From Lentilactobacillus parafarraginis DSM 18390 = JCM 14109 (GTDB lineage Bacteria; Bacillota; Bacilli; Lactobacillales; Lactobacillaceae): a stretch of DNA of 64,000 nt. Positions 24,329-32,038 of the stretch are shown here, piece after piece; the first letter of the stretch is position 1, and every line of letters starts with the position of its first letter. Under the pieces are notes generated by a model. It worked only from the letters and a program-made list of their open reading frames with translations. It ran no database searches and was not told the DNA's origin. Made by a program: the position numbers and the translations under genes. The stretch covers positions 3,926 to 67,925 of the forward strand of contig NZ_AZFZ01000003.1 in the NCBI RefSeq assembly GCF_001435895.1, given 5' to 3'.

Positions 24329-25078
24329 TTAGTGTTCAGAAGCCCCAGTCGTCGCGTCTTGTTCGGACGTCGGCGCTTCCTGGGGTTGATCGCCTTCGGA
24401 TTTGTCGTTATTTTCCGACTCGGTATCCTGATCAACTGCTTCGGAGGCACCGGTTTGCGCGTCAGTTTCTTCCGACGCCCCGGTAACCACGTCGGTGTTC
24501 AAATTGAGATACGCCTGGGTTGGCGACGTTTGGGCATCAACGCTTGTCTGTTTGCGAACAAAAATTGCAAACCGGGTGAAGTCCCGATCCAACTGATCCA
24601 ACGCAGCTTGATCACGCAATGTCCCATTAGCGAATGCCTCATTTGCTTGCCTTAATGCAAACTGGCCACCGCCAAGGACGTTAGCGGAAAGCCCCACCGC
24701 GCTTAGAACCTGCTTCACGCTTGCTCTCGCAAACGCCGCCCCGGTATCATCAGCAGATACGCCAATCACCATCACCGGTTTATCTTCAAAAAGTTGGGGC
24801 ATTCTGGAAAACCATTCCAAAACCGATTTTAACGCCGCCGGCATCCACTGAGCATACTCCGGCGTCGCAACAATCACGCCATCGGCTGCCGCAATTTGAT
24901 GGGCCAACCCTGCCACTTCGGCAGGCATTTTGGCCGCCGTTTCATCGAACATCGGCATCCCGTGGATCGGGGCCACTTCGATAACTGCCTGATTCGCGTA
25001 ACGCTTTTTCATCATTGCCAACAACGTTTGACTCGGTGACGCCTTTGACTGAGTTCCAACCATCGCAACTAATTTCAC
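24329..25078 (-). CDS. NAD(P)H-dependent FMN reductase with low-complexity acidic tail
   Basis: 249 residues. Residues 1-180 form a flavodoxin-like NADPH:FMN reductase domain, with GTQSKASPSQ near the N-terminus for phosphate binding and TPEYAQWMPAALKS, the usual TPEYN-type flavin loop. The last 65 residues are a disordered Glu/Asp/Gln/Thr/Ser-rich tail containing TGASE three times. The GTG start is behind AAAGGCGGTG. The apbE gene follows directly, suggesting joint work in flavin transfer or electron flow to flavinylated proteins. The tail is unusual for this family. Confidence 0.85.
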   Translation of the reverse strand: MKLVAMVGTQSKASPSQTLLAMMKKRYANQAVIEVAPIHGMPMFDETAAKMPAEVAGLAHQIAAADGVIVATPEYAQWMPAALKSVLEWFSRMPQLFEDKPVMVIGVSADDTGAAFARASVKQVLSAVGLSANVLGGGQFALRQANEAFANGTLRDQAALDQLDRDFTRFAIFVRKQTSVDAQTSPTQAYLNLNTDVVTGASEETDAQTGASEAVDQDTESENNDKSEGDQPQEAPTSEQDATTGASEH

Positions 25079-25117
25079 GATGCACCGCCTTTCATATTTA
25101 ACACCTGTATGTGACTA

Positions 25118-25146
25118 ATTATAACCCATGGTTAGCACCCACGAAA
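25118..25146 (-). promoter_or_regulatory. Promoter of the flavin reductase-apbE pair
   Basis: Minus strand TTTCGT (25141-25146), 17 bases, TATAAT (25118-25123). A perfect GGTTAGC/GCTAACC repeat flanks this region. Confidence 0.5.
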
Positions 25147-25175
25147 TGGTGATTTCGACCTAATTGTCGCTAACC

Positions 25176-25550
25176 TTAATGCCCATGAGTTTTGCCGCGC
25201 ATCACGTGATCGGCGTGGGCCAGCATTTCGTTTACCACGTCTAAAATATGCGGATCATCCAACCGGTAGTAATTGGCCTTGCCAACCCGATGGGCGCTGA
25301 CCAGCTGGTGTTTGCGAAGCAGTGCCAAGTGGTGGGAAACGACCGACTGTTCCAGACCCAGTAAGGTTCCCAGTTCCCCCACGTTTAGCTCGCGCTGTTC
25401 AAGCACCTGCAGCATTTGGAGACGGGCGGGATTGCTGAGTAACTTGAAAATCCGTTCTGATTCCGCCAATCGCCGGTGGTTAATCAATTGGATGTCATTA
25501 ATATCCGCTTCGGAATTGGCCCGCCCTGACAGCTGGGAATTCTCAGTCAT
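25176..25550 (-). CDS. ArsR/SmtB-family metal sensor, CzrA-like
   Basis: 124-residue winged-helix repressor. The recognition region is [21 protein letters not shown] (about 64-84, split over the alpha-4/alpha-R helices). The C-terminal helix has D99, H101, H112 and H115, exactly the spacing (0, 2, 13, 16) of the alpha-5 zinc site of CzrA/SmtB. The alpha-3 Cys motif of arsenic and lead sensors is absent. It therefore probably responds to Zn2+ or Co2+. A His-rich tail (HGH) follows. It overlaps the upstream CDF-like transporter gene by 8 bases and probably represses the operon through repeats at 26177-26235. Confidence 0.88.
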   Translation of the reverse strand: MTENSQLSGRANSEADINDIQLINHRRLAESERIFKLLSNPARLQMLQVLEQRELNVGELGTLLGLEQSVVSHHLALLRKHQLVSAHRVGKANYYRLDDPHILDVVNEMLAHADHVMRGKTHGH

Positions 25551-26160
25551 CGCTGGTCACCCCTTCAAGGCCTTCACTGGCAATAAAGTAAACTAACACG
25601 AGGGCGGCAACCGAATCGGCCCACCACCAGTTGAACAGGAAGGTTAGCAGCGCGCCAACCAGCACGGTTGCGGCCATGTAGGCACAGGTGATGTTGCACA
25701 TGCCATCTTCCACTAAGGCGTCAGAATGTAGTTGCTTGCCCAAGCGCCGTTTGCAAATCGTCAAAATTGGCATCAATATGACCGAGGCAATGGCAATCGC
25801 CATGCCGGAATAGCTGGTATCGGCCGCCTGATGGGAAAATAAATTAATCAATGAGATAACGGCGACGTAACCTGCCAATAACAGCAGAACCGCCCCAACA
25901 ATTCGTGACGAACGCTTTTCGGCCAGGGCAATTTCTTCTGCTGAAGCCCCGGCCGCCTGTTTTCGTAATCGCCAAATTAACGTGCTGCCAGAGATAATTT
26001 CCAAAAAACTGTCCAGCCCAAAAGCGATTAACAAAATCGAACCGGCCTTCAGTCCCGATATGAACCCGACCAAAAATTCAAAGGCCATCCAGCCGGTCGA
26101 GAAATATTCGGTATGCAGGGCACGATCAACCAACGCCCGTTTTCCGATCTGATTTTCCAT
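25543..26160 (-). CDS. Short CDF-like cation efflux protein
   Basis: 205 residues with five or six membrane helices and no C-terminal cytosolic domain, shorter than the usual 280-300 residue cation diffusion facilitators. The metal-site motifs of the family are present: FGLDSFLE in the second helix, and [12 protein letters not shown] in the fifth, with His and two Asp. Proteins of this short group are encoded next to ArsR sensors in many lactobacilli and are annotated as cation transporters. Zn2+ or Co2+ export is an inference from the downstream CzrA-like sensor. First gene of a two-gene operon. Confidence 0.82.
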   Translation of the reverse strand: MENQIGKRALVDRALHTEYFSTGWMAFEFLVGFISGLKAGSILLIAFGLDSFLEIISGSTLIWRLRKQAAGASAEEIALAEKRSSRIVGAVLLLLAGYVAVISLINLFSHQAADTSYSGMAIAIASVILMPILTICKRRLGKQLHSDALVEDGMCNITCAYMAATVLVGALLTFLFNWWWADSVAALVLVYFIASEGLEGVTSDD

Positions 26161-26176
26161 GTCATCCCATCCCCAT

Positions 26177-26235
26177 TTAATATGTCGTCATGTTAATATG
26201 TCGTCATGTTCATATGTTGACTTTAACATGTGAAC
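26177..26235. promoter_or_regulatory. Operator region of the CDF-ArsR operon
   Basis: Two exact tandem copies of a 16-bp unit TTAATATGTCGTCATG (26177-26208) followed by an inverted repeat GTTCATATGTTG-ACTT-TAACATGTGAAC (26208-26235), a 12-4-12 operator as in CzrA-type sites. On the minus strand the promoter TTGACG (26243-26248), 17 bases, TAAAGT (26220-26225) overlaps the inverted repeat. Confidence 0.7.
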
Positions 26236-26387
26236 TGACCGCCGTCAATTTTAATGTGAATCCGACCCAATTCCATGCAAATGACCCCGCTGCCAAAAAG
26301 ATAATCGCTTTGTTTTACTTTGGCAGGATTGCATGATAGGTTTATGTAAAGTGTCACAGGTTTACACGAATCGAGAGGAGCAGGCCC

Positions 26388-27044
26388 ATGCAGAGCAAAA
26401 TTTCAGAACAATACTTTCTATTAGCTGAAAACACCGGCAATCGCAGTGCCATTATGCGGGGAATCCGCCGCCGGGCTTACCTGACGGCCTGTATTTTATT
26501 TGATATGCAGCTGGGCCAACTCGTCAAATTCTCCAATAACTGCATTGAGGTGATTGCCCCACTGCCGCGGGAATACGCGTTCTTGAACCCGGTTGTTGAC
26601 AGCATTGACGACCGGATTAGTAAGACGGCCAAGAACAGCCTGCGCCATTTAATTTTGAATCGGCAAATTAACCGCGCGGTATATGATGGCGTGGGCAAAC
26701 GGCTCCTCGCCAAAAATCAGGTCACAAAAACCACCAGCCGCGGCCTACTCTTCAGTCACGATAAGTACGATCCCACTCCCGAGGCCCAGCAGCGGGTGAT
26801 CCAACATATCCGCGAAACGTTTCTAAATCAGCAGCAGCCTTCCGCCGAAATTGTCGCCCTGGTCTCATCCCTTTCGAGGACCCGGATTCTCAAAGATTAC
26901 TTCGATAAGTCGGAACTGGCAGCGATTAAAGAACAATTAGCCGTTTTCCGGGCTGATTCCGGATACAATGACTTCTTTAAATTTGCCAAATGGATTGACG
27001 AGTTCATCACCACGATCATTCTCGCGGCGTCAAGTCACGGTTAA
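26388..27044 (+). CDS. GPP34 (GOLPH3-like) family protein
   Basis: 218 residues, soluble and helical, no signal peptide. The pattern LTACILFDMQLGQLVKF near residue 32, a VYDGVGKRLLAKNQV helix-hairpin near residue 97, and the terminal helices with LVSSLSRTRILKDYF resemble the GPP34 fold of eukaryotic GOLPH3/Vps74, which binds phosphoinositides and glycosyltransferase tails. Bacterial members are widespread in actinobacteria and some lactobacilli but their role is not known. GAGAGGAG precedes the ATG. It has its own promoter and terminator. The assignment is by pattern only. Confidence 0.6.
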   Translation: MQSKISEQYFLLAENTGNRSAIMRGIRRRAYLTACILFDMQLGQLVKFSNNCIEVIAPLPREYAFLNPVVDSIDDRISKTAKNSLRHLILNRQINRAVYDGVGKRLLAKNQVTKTTSRGLLFSHDKYDPTPEAQQRVIQHIRETFLNQQQPSAEIVALVSSLSRTRILKDYFDKSELAAIKEQLAVFRADSGYNDFFKFAKWIDEFITTIILAASSHG

Positions 27045-27072
27045 ATTCATTCATGATCGACAGCATATAAGA

Positions 27073-27112
27073 AAAAATCTCGCAAACCGAATTTCGGTTT
27101 CGCGAGATTTTT
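27073..27112. terminator. Bidirectional terminator
   Basis: Stem AAAAATCTCGC-AAACCGA and its complement, 18 bp, between the convergent GPP34 and surface-protein genes. Confidence 0.9.
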
Positions 27113-27115
27113 ACG

Positions 27116-27949
27116 TTAAAACAACACTTCAGTATGCATGTAATAATCCTTACCGGCAATCAAATACCGCTCAGAAACTTCCACGGAATCCACGTACTGG
27201 GGATGGTCATCTTCGGGAATCATGGTAAGGGAATGTTCGCCGGTTCGGGTAATCGACAAACGATACTGGTCGTTACCGGTCTTGGCGACCCGGGTGAGCG
27301 GCGCGCCCTTAATCTTATTCTTGACGTAAAAATCAGTTGTCTTCCCGTTATCAACAGTCTTCCGAATTTTCGCGTACCCCTGGGGCTTCGGCGCGTATGC
27401 TTGGAAAACCGGGACCTTGGAATAGGACTCCAGATACCCATCGACGGTCACTTTAAAGCCGGTTCCCTTCGCCTTAACCTCATCGGTTGGCCAGCGCACC
27501 CCGCGCCACAGATTACCGTCGGCCAAATAGCTACCGGCTGATCGGGTGTCCGGATCGGCCACGTAGTAGTATCGCAGATAGATCGGCGAAGCAATCTTTT
27601 TAAAGTTGGCGGTTGTTGCCCATATGCCGGCCGTCATGTTCGGTTTGCGTTTAGATTGATAGAACGGCTTGCGCAAATGATAACTCATCGAATCCATATC
27701 AATTGTGATGAAGGGATGATGGGTCCGCTTGCTTTTGGAAACGCCGGCGACCTGCACAACGGTCCCCTTAGGAAGGGTAATCTTAATATTTTTATAGTAG
27801 GCGTTTTTAATGGTCATTTGCCGCTGGGTCTGCAAATAACTTCGCTGGGTCACCTTTAAATAGTGAGTCTTGGCCTGCACCGTTGCTTGGCTGCCAACCA
27901 AGCCCAATATGATCGTCATGATCCCAATTAATAATCGATTTATCTTCAC
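27116..27949 (-). CDS. Secreted protein, paralogue of its upstream neighbour
   Basis: 277 residues with a signal peptide (about 1-26, ending VQA-K). The mature protein is basic and beta-rich, with motifs shared with the next gene upstream: a QRSYLQTQRQ N-terminal strand, TLPKGTVVQVAG, a LADGNLWRG segment, TVDGYLE and a C-terminal YLIAGKDYYMHTE strand. I do not recognise a named domain; the first part resembles SH3-like or surface-layer-binding modules. The GTG start follows GGGGGATGAC, within the last codons of the upstream gene (2-base gap), so translation is coupled. A tandem duplication is likely. Confidence 0.75.
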   Translation of the reverse strand: MKINRLLIGIMTIILGLVGSQATVQAKTHYLKVTQRSYLQTQRQMTIKNAYYKNIKITLPKGTVVQVAGVSKSKRTHHPFITIDMDSMSYHLRKPFYQSKRKPNMTAGIWATTANFKKIASPIYLRYYYVADPDTRSAGSYLADGNLWRGVRWPTDEVKAKGTGFKVTVDGYLESYSKVPVFQAYAPKPQGYAKIRKTVDNGKTTDFYVKNKIKGAPLTRVAKTGNDQYRLSITRTGEHSLTMIPEDDHPQYVDSVEVSERYLIAGKDYYMHTEVLF

Positions 27950-27951
27950 GA

Positions 27952-28776
27952 TTAGTCATCCCCCAAAAAACGGGCGTTCTCAATATGCATGTAAAATTGC
28001 GTCCCGCTGATTGTATACAGTTCATTCAATGCGACCTGGGAGGCGTTATCGGCGTCCGGAATGGCGGTTGCCGTGTCGCCATAAGTCCGATAAATTCGGA
28101 GTCGATAACGATTATCGCCCTTTTTCGCAACTTTAGTTAATGGCAGCTGATTAAAGGATTTCTTGAAATACAAATCCACATTTCTCCCGTGATGAACGGC
28201 TTTTTGGACCTTCATTGTCATGCTTGGTTTGGGGCTGATGACGTATTGATACGGCGACTGGTTAAAGTATTCCAAATAACCATCGGTGGTCACGGTAAAG
28301 CGCACGCCGATTTGCTGCTGATAATTAGCCGGCAGCGCACTGCCCTGCCATAAATTACCATCGGCAACGTAGGTCAACAGCTTATGTCCAGCCGTGCTGC
28401 GGGTGATGTTATAGTATGCCAAGTAAGTCGGTTTTTTTACCAGCTTAAAGTTTTTCCCATTGGCCTGAATCCACCGACTCACCTTACTGGTGTTTTGAGC
28501 ATTGAGTAACGGCTTACGCACGCCATAGCGAAGACGATCCACATTGAGGGCAACGTACTTCTTCCCGTGATCGTGCTTAATGCCGGTAACCTGCACGGTC
28601 GTGTTCTTAGGAATCGTGAGCTTAAGCGTCCGCTTGCTGTTGTACGTCTTCAATTGTCGCTGGGTTGTCAAAAAACTATTTGTCACAACCTTTGCCGATA
28701 CGGTGACACTGCCGCCGGCAACCCCCATCAGAACGGCAATTCCCAGCCAACTGATCATTTGTCGAAAATTTATCAT
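27952..28776 (-). CDS. Secreted protein, paralogue of the following gene
   Basis: 274 residues. The signal peptide (about 1-28, ending VSA-K) precedes a basic beta-rich protein with the same order of motifs as its neighbour: SFLTTQRQ, TIPKNTTVQVTG, YVADGNLWQG, TTDGYLEYF, and a terminal YTISGTQFYMHIE. The longer frame to 28833 is rejected because GGGGGA lies just before the ATG at 28776. It is the first gene of a two-gene surface-protein operon. Function unknown; exposure on the cell wall is an inference from the signal peptide and positive charge. Confidence 0.75.
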   Translation of the reverse strand: MINFRQMISWLGIAVLMGVAGGSVTVSAKVVTNSFLTTQRQLKTYNSKRTLKLTIPKNTTVQVTGIKHDHGKKYVALNVDRLRYGVRKPLLNAQNTSKVSRWIQANGKNFKLVKKPTYLAYYNITRSTAGHKLLTYVADGNLWQGSALPANYQQQIGVRFTVTTDGYLEYFNQSPYQYVISPKPSMTMKVQKAVHHGRNVDLYFKKSFNQLPLTKVAKKGDNRYRLRIYRTYGDTATAIPDADNASQVALNELYTISGTQFYMHIENARFLGDD

Positions 28777-28926
28777 AACGTCCCCCACTTTTGTAATGGT
28801 ATTCACCGTTAATTTTACCCCATCGAGACTCATTGGGAGACGGATTTTGAAAAATAATTTTCCCTGATTAATCCCCTGCTGAAATTTGACCCGTCAAGGG
28901 AATTTGCCAATCCTTAATGGCGATAA

Positions 28927-29016
28927 TTAAATCTTAACCACCATTTCAGCGTGACATTTTTCGTCAATAGATCCCAAAACTTCTGTAACCTTCTTGAAAT
29001 CTTCACCGGTTATCAT
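28927..29016 (-). other. 29-codon open frame with coding-like composition
   Basis: From ATG at 29016 to TAA: MITGEDFKKVTEVLGSIDEK and nine more residues ending in VVKI. It looks amphipathic and protein-like but has only a weak GGTG site upstream. It may be the remnant of a longer gene or a microprotein; it overlaps the promoter region of the NlpC/P60 gene. Confidence 0.25.
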
Positions 29017-29047
29017 GGCACCACAAATTAAAAAATGAGGTGTTCCT

Positions 29048-29641
29048 TTGAAATTCAGCAAAATTATTTTAAGTCTCGCAGCTGCCGGTGCCATTATGGG
29101 CGGCGCTGCCACCACGGCCAGTGCCAATCCGGCAACCGGCAGCCAACCAACGTATTCCCAGCAGACCAGTTCATATGCCCAACCCAATCGTCAGGCCACT
29201 TATAGGAATCAGACGAACCAGGCAAATCAGCCGGCGACTCAGTCAACTGGAACAACCACCAGTGACTCGACCAGTCAGGCTAACGCCGTGGTCTCATTGG
29301 CCAAACAGCTGGCGACTCAAAACATCCCCTACGTTTGGGGCGGCGAATCACTCAGCGGCATGGATTGTTCGGGCCTGACCGACTACGTTTACCAAAAAGC
29401 AGCCGGTATCAGTCTTGGTCACTACACCGTCACGCAAGAAAGTCACGTTACCAAGAAAGCCTTTGCTGACGCGCAGCCTGGCGACCTGCTCTTCTGGGGC
29501 AGTCAGGGTGCCAGCTATCACGTTGCCATCTACATTGGCAATAACCAGTATGTTGCGGCTCCCCAACCAGGCCAAAACGTCGAAATTCAAACCATTAACA
29601 GCGCGTTTATGCCAAGCTTTGCCGGCCACGTAAACGGGTAA
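29048..29641 (+). CDS. Secreted NlpC/P60 peptidoglycan endopeptidase
   Basis: 197 residues. Signal peptide 1-26 (ASA-N), then a Gln/Thr/Asn/Ser-rich linker to about residue 80, then a C-terminal NlpC/P60 domain. The catalytic Cys is C107 in MDCSGLTDY and the His is H158 in SYHVAIYIG; the third polar position follows near Q173. These enzymes cut gamma-D-Glu to diamino acid bonds in peptidoglycan stems. There is no LysM or SH3 module, so the low-complexity linker may span the wall. The start is TTG, 6 bases behind GAGGTG. A terminator follows directly. Confidence 0.9.
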   Translation: MKFSKIILSLAAAGAIMGGAATTASANPATGSQPTYSQQTSSYAQPNRQATYRNQTNQANQPATQSTGTTTSDSTSQANAVVSLAKQLATQNIPYVWGGESLSGMDCSGLTDYVYQKAAGISLGHYTVTQESHVTKKAFADAQPGDLLFWGSQGASYHVAIYIGNNQYVAAPQPGQNVEIQTINSAFMPSFAGHVNG

Positions 29642-29668
29642 TTCACCCAACCAACCTCCCAAATTCCG

Positions 29669-29736
29669 TAAAAAAGCCAGCTGCCAGTTCTAAACGATTC
29701 ACTCATCGTTAGAATCTGAGCCAGCTGGCTTTTTTA
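29669..29736. terminator. Long bidirectional terminator
   Basis: 14-bp outer stem AAAAAAGCCAGCTG with complement, and an inner stem TTCTAAACGAT/ATCGTTAGAA, between convergent genes. Confidence 0.88.
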
Positions 29737-30498
29737 GACGTGGGCATGTTGATCATAGGTAAATGGCAGCGAGACGCTAAAGCCACTGCTAACAGAATTA
29801 AGCGTCGCGGCACTCTTGGAACCGGCAAACGTCAGACGCACACTTTGCGGCTGAGCCGTTCCAGTAAACTTGTCAACCAAGACGTGGATCGTAAACGTAT
29901 GCCGCGAATGGGCTGCCAGGTTTTCAGATTGGCCGTCATCAATCACTAATTCATCGGTTCCATCCAAAATGTTGCTGTTGGCAAGTTCGACTTGCTTTAA
30001 GCCACCAAACGTCACCGGGTTGGCAAAGTGATTGCTAACCGTATAGGAAACTTTTAGGTAAGTATAGGGATTGCTGACCTGAGCCAAGTTATAGTCACTG
30101 GCAGAATTTGACCGCTGCTCGGCGGTCTTCGGCGTATTTGAACAAATTTTGGCCCAGTTAATCGTGGTCGTCAATTTTTTCCGGTTAAAGGTTAAGTTCT
30201 GGCGCGTCGCAATTCCCCGAAGCTTAATTCGGCCATAGCGGGCACTGTCATAGTACTGCCCCACCCGATATAAGGGCGCGTGATCAATATCATTGGGGTC
30301 CTGCTGCTTGGTACTTACCCGTTTCTTATGATGAGACTTCTCACTAGCGGCCGTCGATGAAACACTGGCCGTCCCGCTGGCGGAATGATTAATCATCGGC
30401 GGCACAAAATACAGGGCAGCCAACAAAATAAGAATTGCCCCGCAGATCACCAGCCACCATCGATAAGTGCCCCGCCGATTTCGTGAAGAATGTTTGAT
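29734..30498 (-). CDS. Membrane-anchored surface protein, apparent non-canonical start
   Basis: About 254 residues if started at the ATC at 30498. An N-terminal basic segment is followed by one membrane helix (about 15-37, WWLVICGAILILLAALYFVP), a Ser/Thr/Lys linker and a beta-rich outer domain with KVSYTVSNHFANPVTFGG and an immunoglobulin-like terminal part; this resembles DUF5067/DUF4352-type surface proteins. The only canonical start in frame is a GTG at 30450, in the middle of the membrane helix. GGGAGGG (30505-30511) sits 6 bases before the ATC. So initiation at AUC, or a sequence error, is implied. Function unknown. Confidence 0.65.
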   Translation of the reverse strand: MKHSSRNRRGTYRWWLVICGAILILLAALYFVPPMINHSASGTASVSSTAASEKSHHKKRVSTKQQDPNDIDHAPLYRVGQYYDSARYGRIKLRGIATRQNLTFNRKKLTTTINWAKICSNTPKTAEQRSNSASDYNLAQVSNPYTYLKVSYTVSNHFANPVTFGGLKQVELANSNILDGTDELVIDDGQSENLAAHSRHTFTIHVLVDKFTGTAQPQSVRLTFAGSKSAATLNSVSSGFSVSLPFTYDQHAHV

Positions 30499-30749
30499 GC
30501 TGATCCCTCCCTAATACATACTTGATAAGCCCAACTCGTTCACACAATGTTTTTATCATATCACGAAATTCCAAGGCGTTGCCGCCCCATTTTAAAAACC
30601 TCGCCGACCAAGAGTCGTTCATTGCCAGCGCGACCGGAGATATCCAACTATCCCGGCCTTGGCCCCGTCGATGATGAAGCGTTTCCACCCCCGTCTGGTC
30701 CAAACAGTGCTATTCTACAAGCAAACGATATCAGAAAGAAGGAACGAAC

Positions 30750-31253
30750 ATGGCAGAACAAGTAAACGGCGTCGCCCTTTACCACTCACTGTTTGGCACC
30801 GAAATTCATGATCCGCGAATTTTATTCGAGATGCTGACCGTCAACGTGTTTCAGCCAGGTTTAAACTGGCGGGTCGCTGCCAGTAAGATTCCGGTGTTTG
30901 ACCGGGTCTTCAAACATTTCGACGTCGAAAAGATTGTCCAGCTCAATGAAGCGGATTTAGAAGCCCTTGAGGCGGATCCAGAAATGATTCGCAACCCAAG
31001 AAAGATCCGCGCCGTGGTTCAAAATGCCCGGGCAACCTTAAATCTGCAGCCAGAATTCAAAGACTTGGCCGAATATCTTTGGTCATTTAAACCCACGGAC
31101 AATGTCGTTTCCGGAACGTTAAAGCAAGACTCCCACAGTCTGGGTGCTCAAGTTGCCAAAGACATGAAAAAACGCGGCTTCACCTTTGTCGGTCCCACAA
31201 CCATGGAACTACTGCTTGTTGGCACCGGCATTCTCAACCATCACCCCGCCTAA
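30750..31253 (+). CDS. Divergent DNA-3-methyladenine glycosylase I (Tag) homologue
   Basis: 167 residues. The Tag fold is visible in LFEMLTVNVFQPGLNW (about 26-41) and GFTFVGPTTMELLLVGTG (about 143-160). Typical Tag excises 3-methyladenine and has a zinc snap (an N-terminal Cys and His, a C-terminal His and Cys) and an active-site Glu after LTL. Here the Cys residues are absent and the Glu position is Asn, so classical activity is doubtful. A frame start with AGAAGGAA before ATG is clear. It forms a likely operon with the SDR-like gene 19 bases downstream. Confidence 0.75.
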   Translation: MAEQVNGVALYHSLFGTEIHDPRILFEMLTVNVFQPGLNWRVAASKIPVFDRVFKHFDVEKIVQLNEADLEALEADPEMIRNPRKIRAVVQNARATLNLQPEFKDLAEYLWSFKPTDNVVSGTLKQDSHSLGAQVAKDMKKRGFTFVGPTTMELLLVGTGILNHHPA

Positions 31254-31272
31254 CTGAAATGAGGTTCTTATC

Positions 31273-31929
31273 ATGGATCAAAAAATTGCGTTAATCGTCG
31301 GTCCCGGCCACGCCGGATTGGGGGAAGCCCTCGCAACCCGATTTGGTCACCGCGGATACACCATTGCCCTTCTGGGTCGCAAGCAGGCCCCCCTGGATGC
31401 CCTGGTCACAACGCTGGCCGCTGAACACATCAATGTGTTTGCGGTCACCGCTGACCTCGGCAACCAAAGCAGCCTGGCCGCGGCCATTAAAAGCGTGACC
31501 AGTCAGGGAACCCTTCAAGTGGTCATTTATACCGCGACTATGCGAACGAAAAATAAACCTTCAAGTCTGGATCAGGATGTTCTTACCGAAAGCCTGATCA
31601 GCAATCTTCTTGGTGCCGTAACTCTAACCCATTTGGCGCTCCCCTACGTCAAACAGGCTGGCGACGGGGTTCTGCTATATACCGGCAGCATTGTGGCTGC
31701 CAAGCCGGGCATCACTGATATTGAGCAGTCAATTGGCAAAGTGGGCCTGCGAAATTACGTGCTCGCCCTGAACAAAGAATTAGCCGGTTCTGGCGTCTTC
31801 GCAGGAATGGTTACAATCAACACCTATATTCGCAAGGGCCGGCCGGGTCACATGGATCCAATGGTCATTGCCAAGGCATTCGAAGATCTGGCAGTCGCCC
31901 GGAACAAGGCCGAAGTGGCTTATCATTAG
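31273..31929 (+). CDS. Atypical SDR-fold oxidoreductase
   Basis: 218 residues. A Rossmann N-terminus reads GPGHAGLGEALA (about 10-21) with GRK after the second strand, suitable for NADP(H). The expected YxxxK catalytic pair is not intact: the matching segment reads QSIGK, with Gln in place of Tyr. The usual NNAG is YTAT. So the protein may bind a dinucleotide without classical SDR catalysis. It follows a degenerate Tag-like gene, and both may be a coupled pair. Function unknown. Confidence 0.75.
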   Translation: MDQKIALIVGPGHAGLGEALATRFGHRGYTIALLGRKQAPLDALVTTLAAEHINVFAVTADLGNQSSLAAAIKSVTSQGTLQVVIYTATMRTKNKPSSLDQDVLTESLISNLLGAVTLTHLALPYVKQAGDGVLLYTGSIVAAKPGITDIEQSIGKVGLRNYVLALNKELAGSGVFAGMVTINTYIRKGRPGHMDPMVIAKAFEDLAVARNKAEVAYH

Positions 31930-31959
31930 CGATGGTCAACCAATTGGCCCAACAAAATA

Positions 31960-32011
31960 AAAATCGACGAATGCAGCCGGGAGAAATTCCGGGTTGCGTC
32001 CGTCGATTTTT
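31960..32011. terminator. Bidirectional terminator
   Basis: Stem AAAATCGACG/CGTCGATTTT, extended by GCAGCCGG/CCGGGTTGC, with a T run. Confidence 0.85.
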
Positions 32012-32038
32012 AAATAACGTTAAAATGATTAATAATGG

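Noticed and set aside
28927..29187. Minus-strand 86-codon frame over the NlpC/P60 signal peptide
   Set aside because: The upstream 57 codons are the antisense of a real signal peptide; only the last 29 codons look coding and are listed separately.
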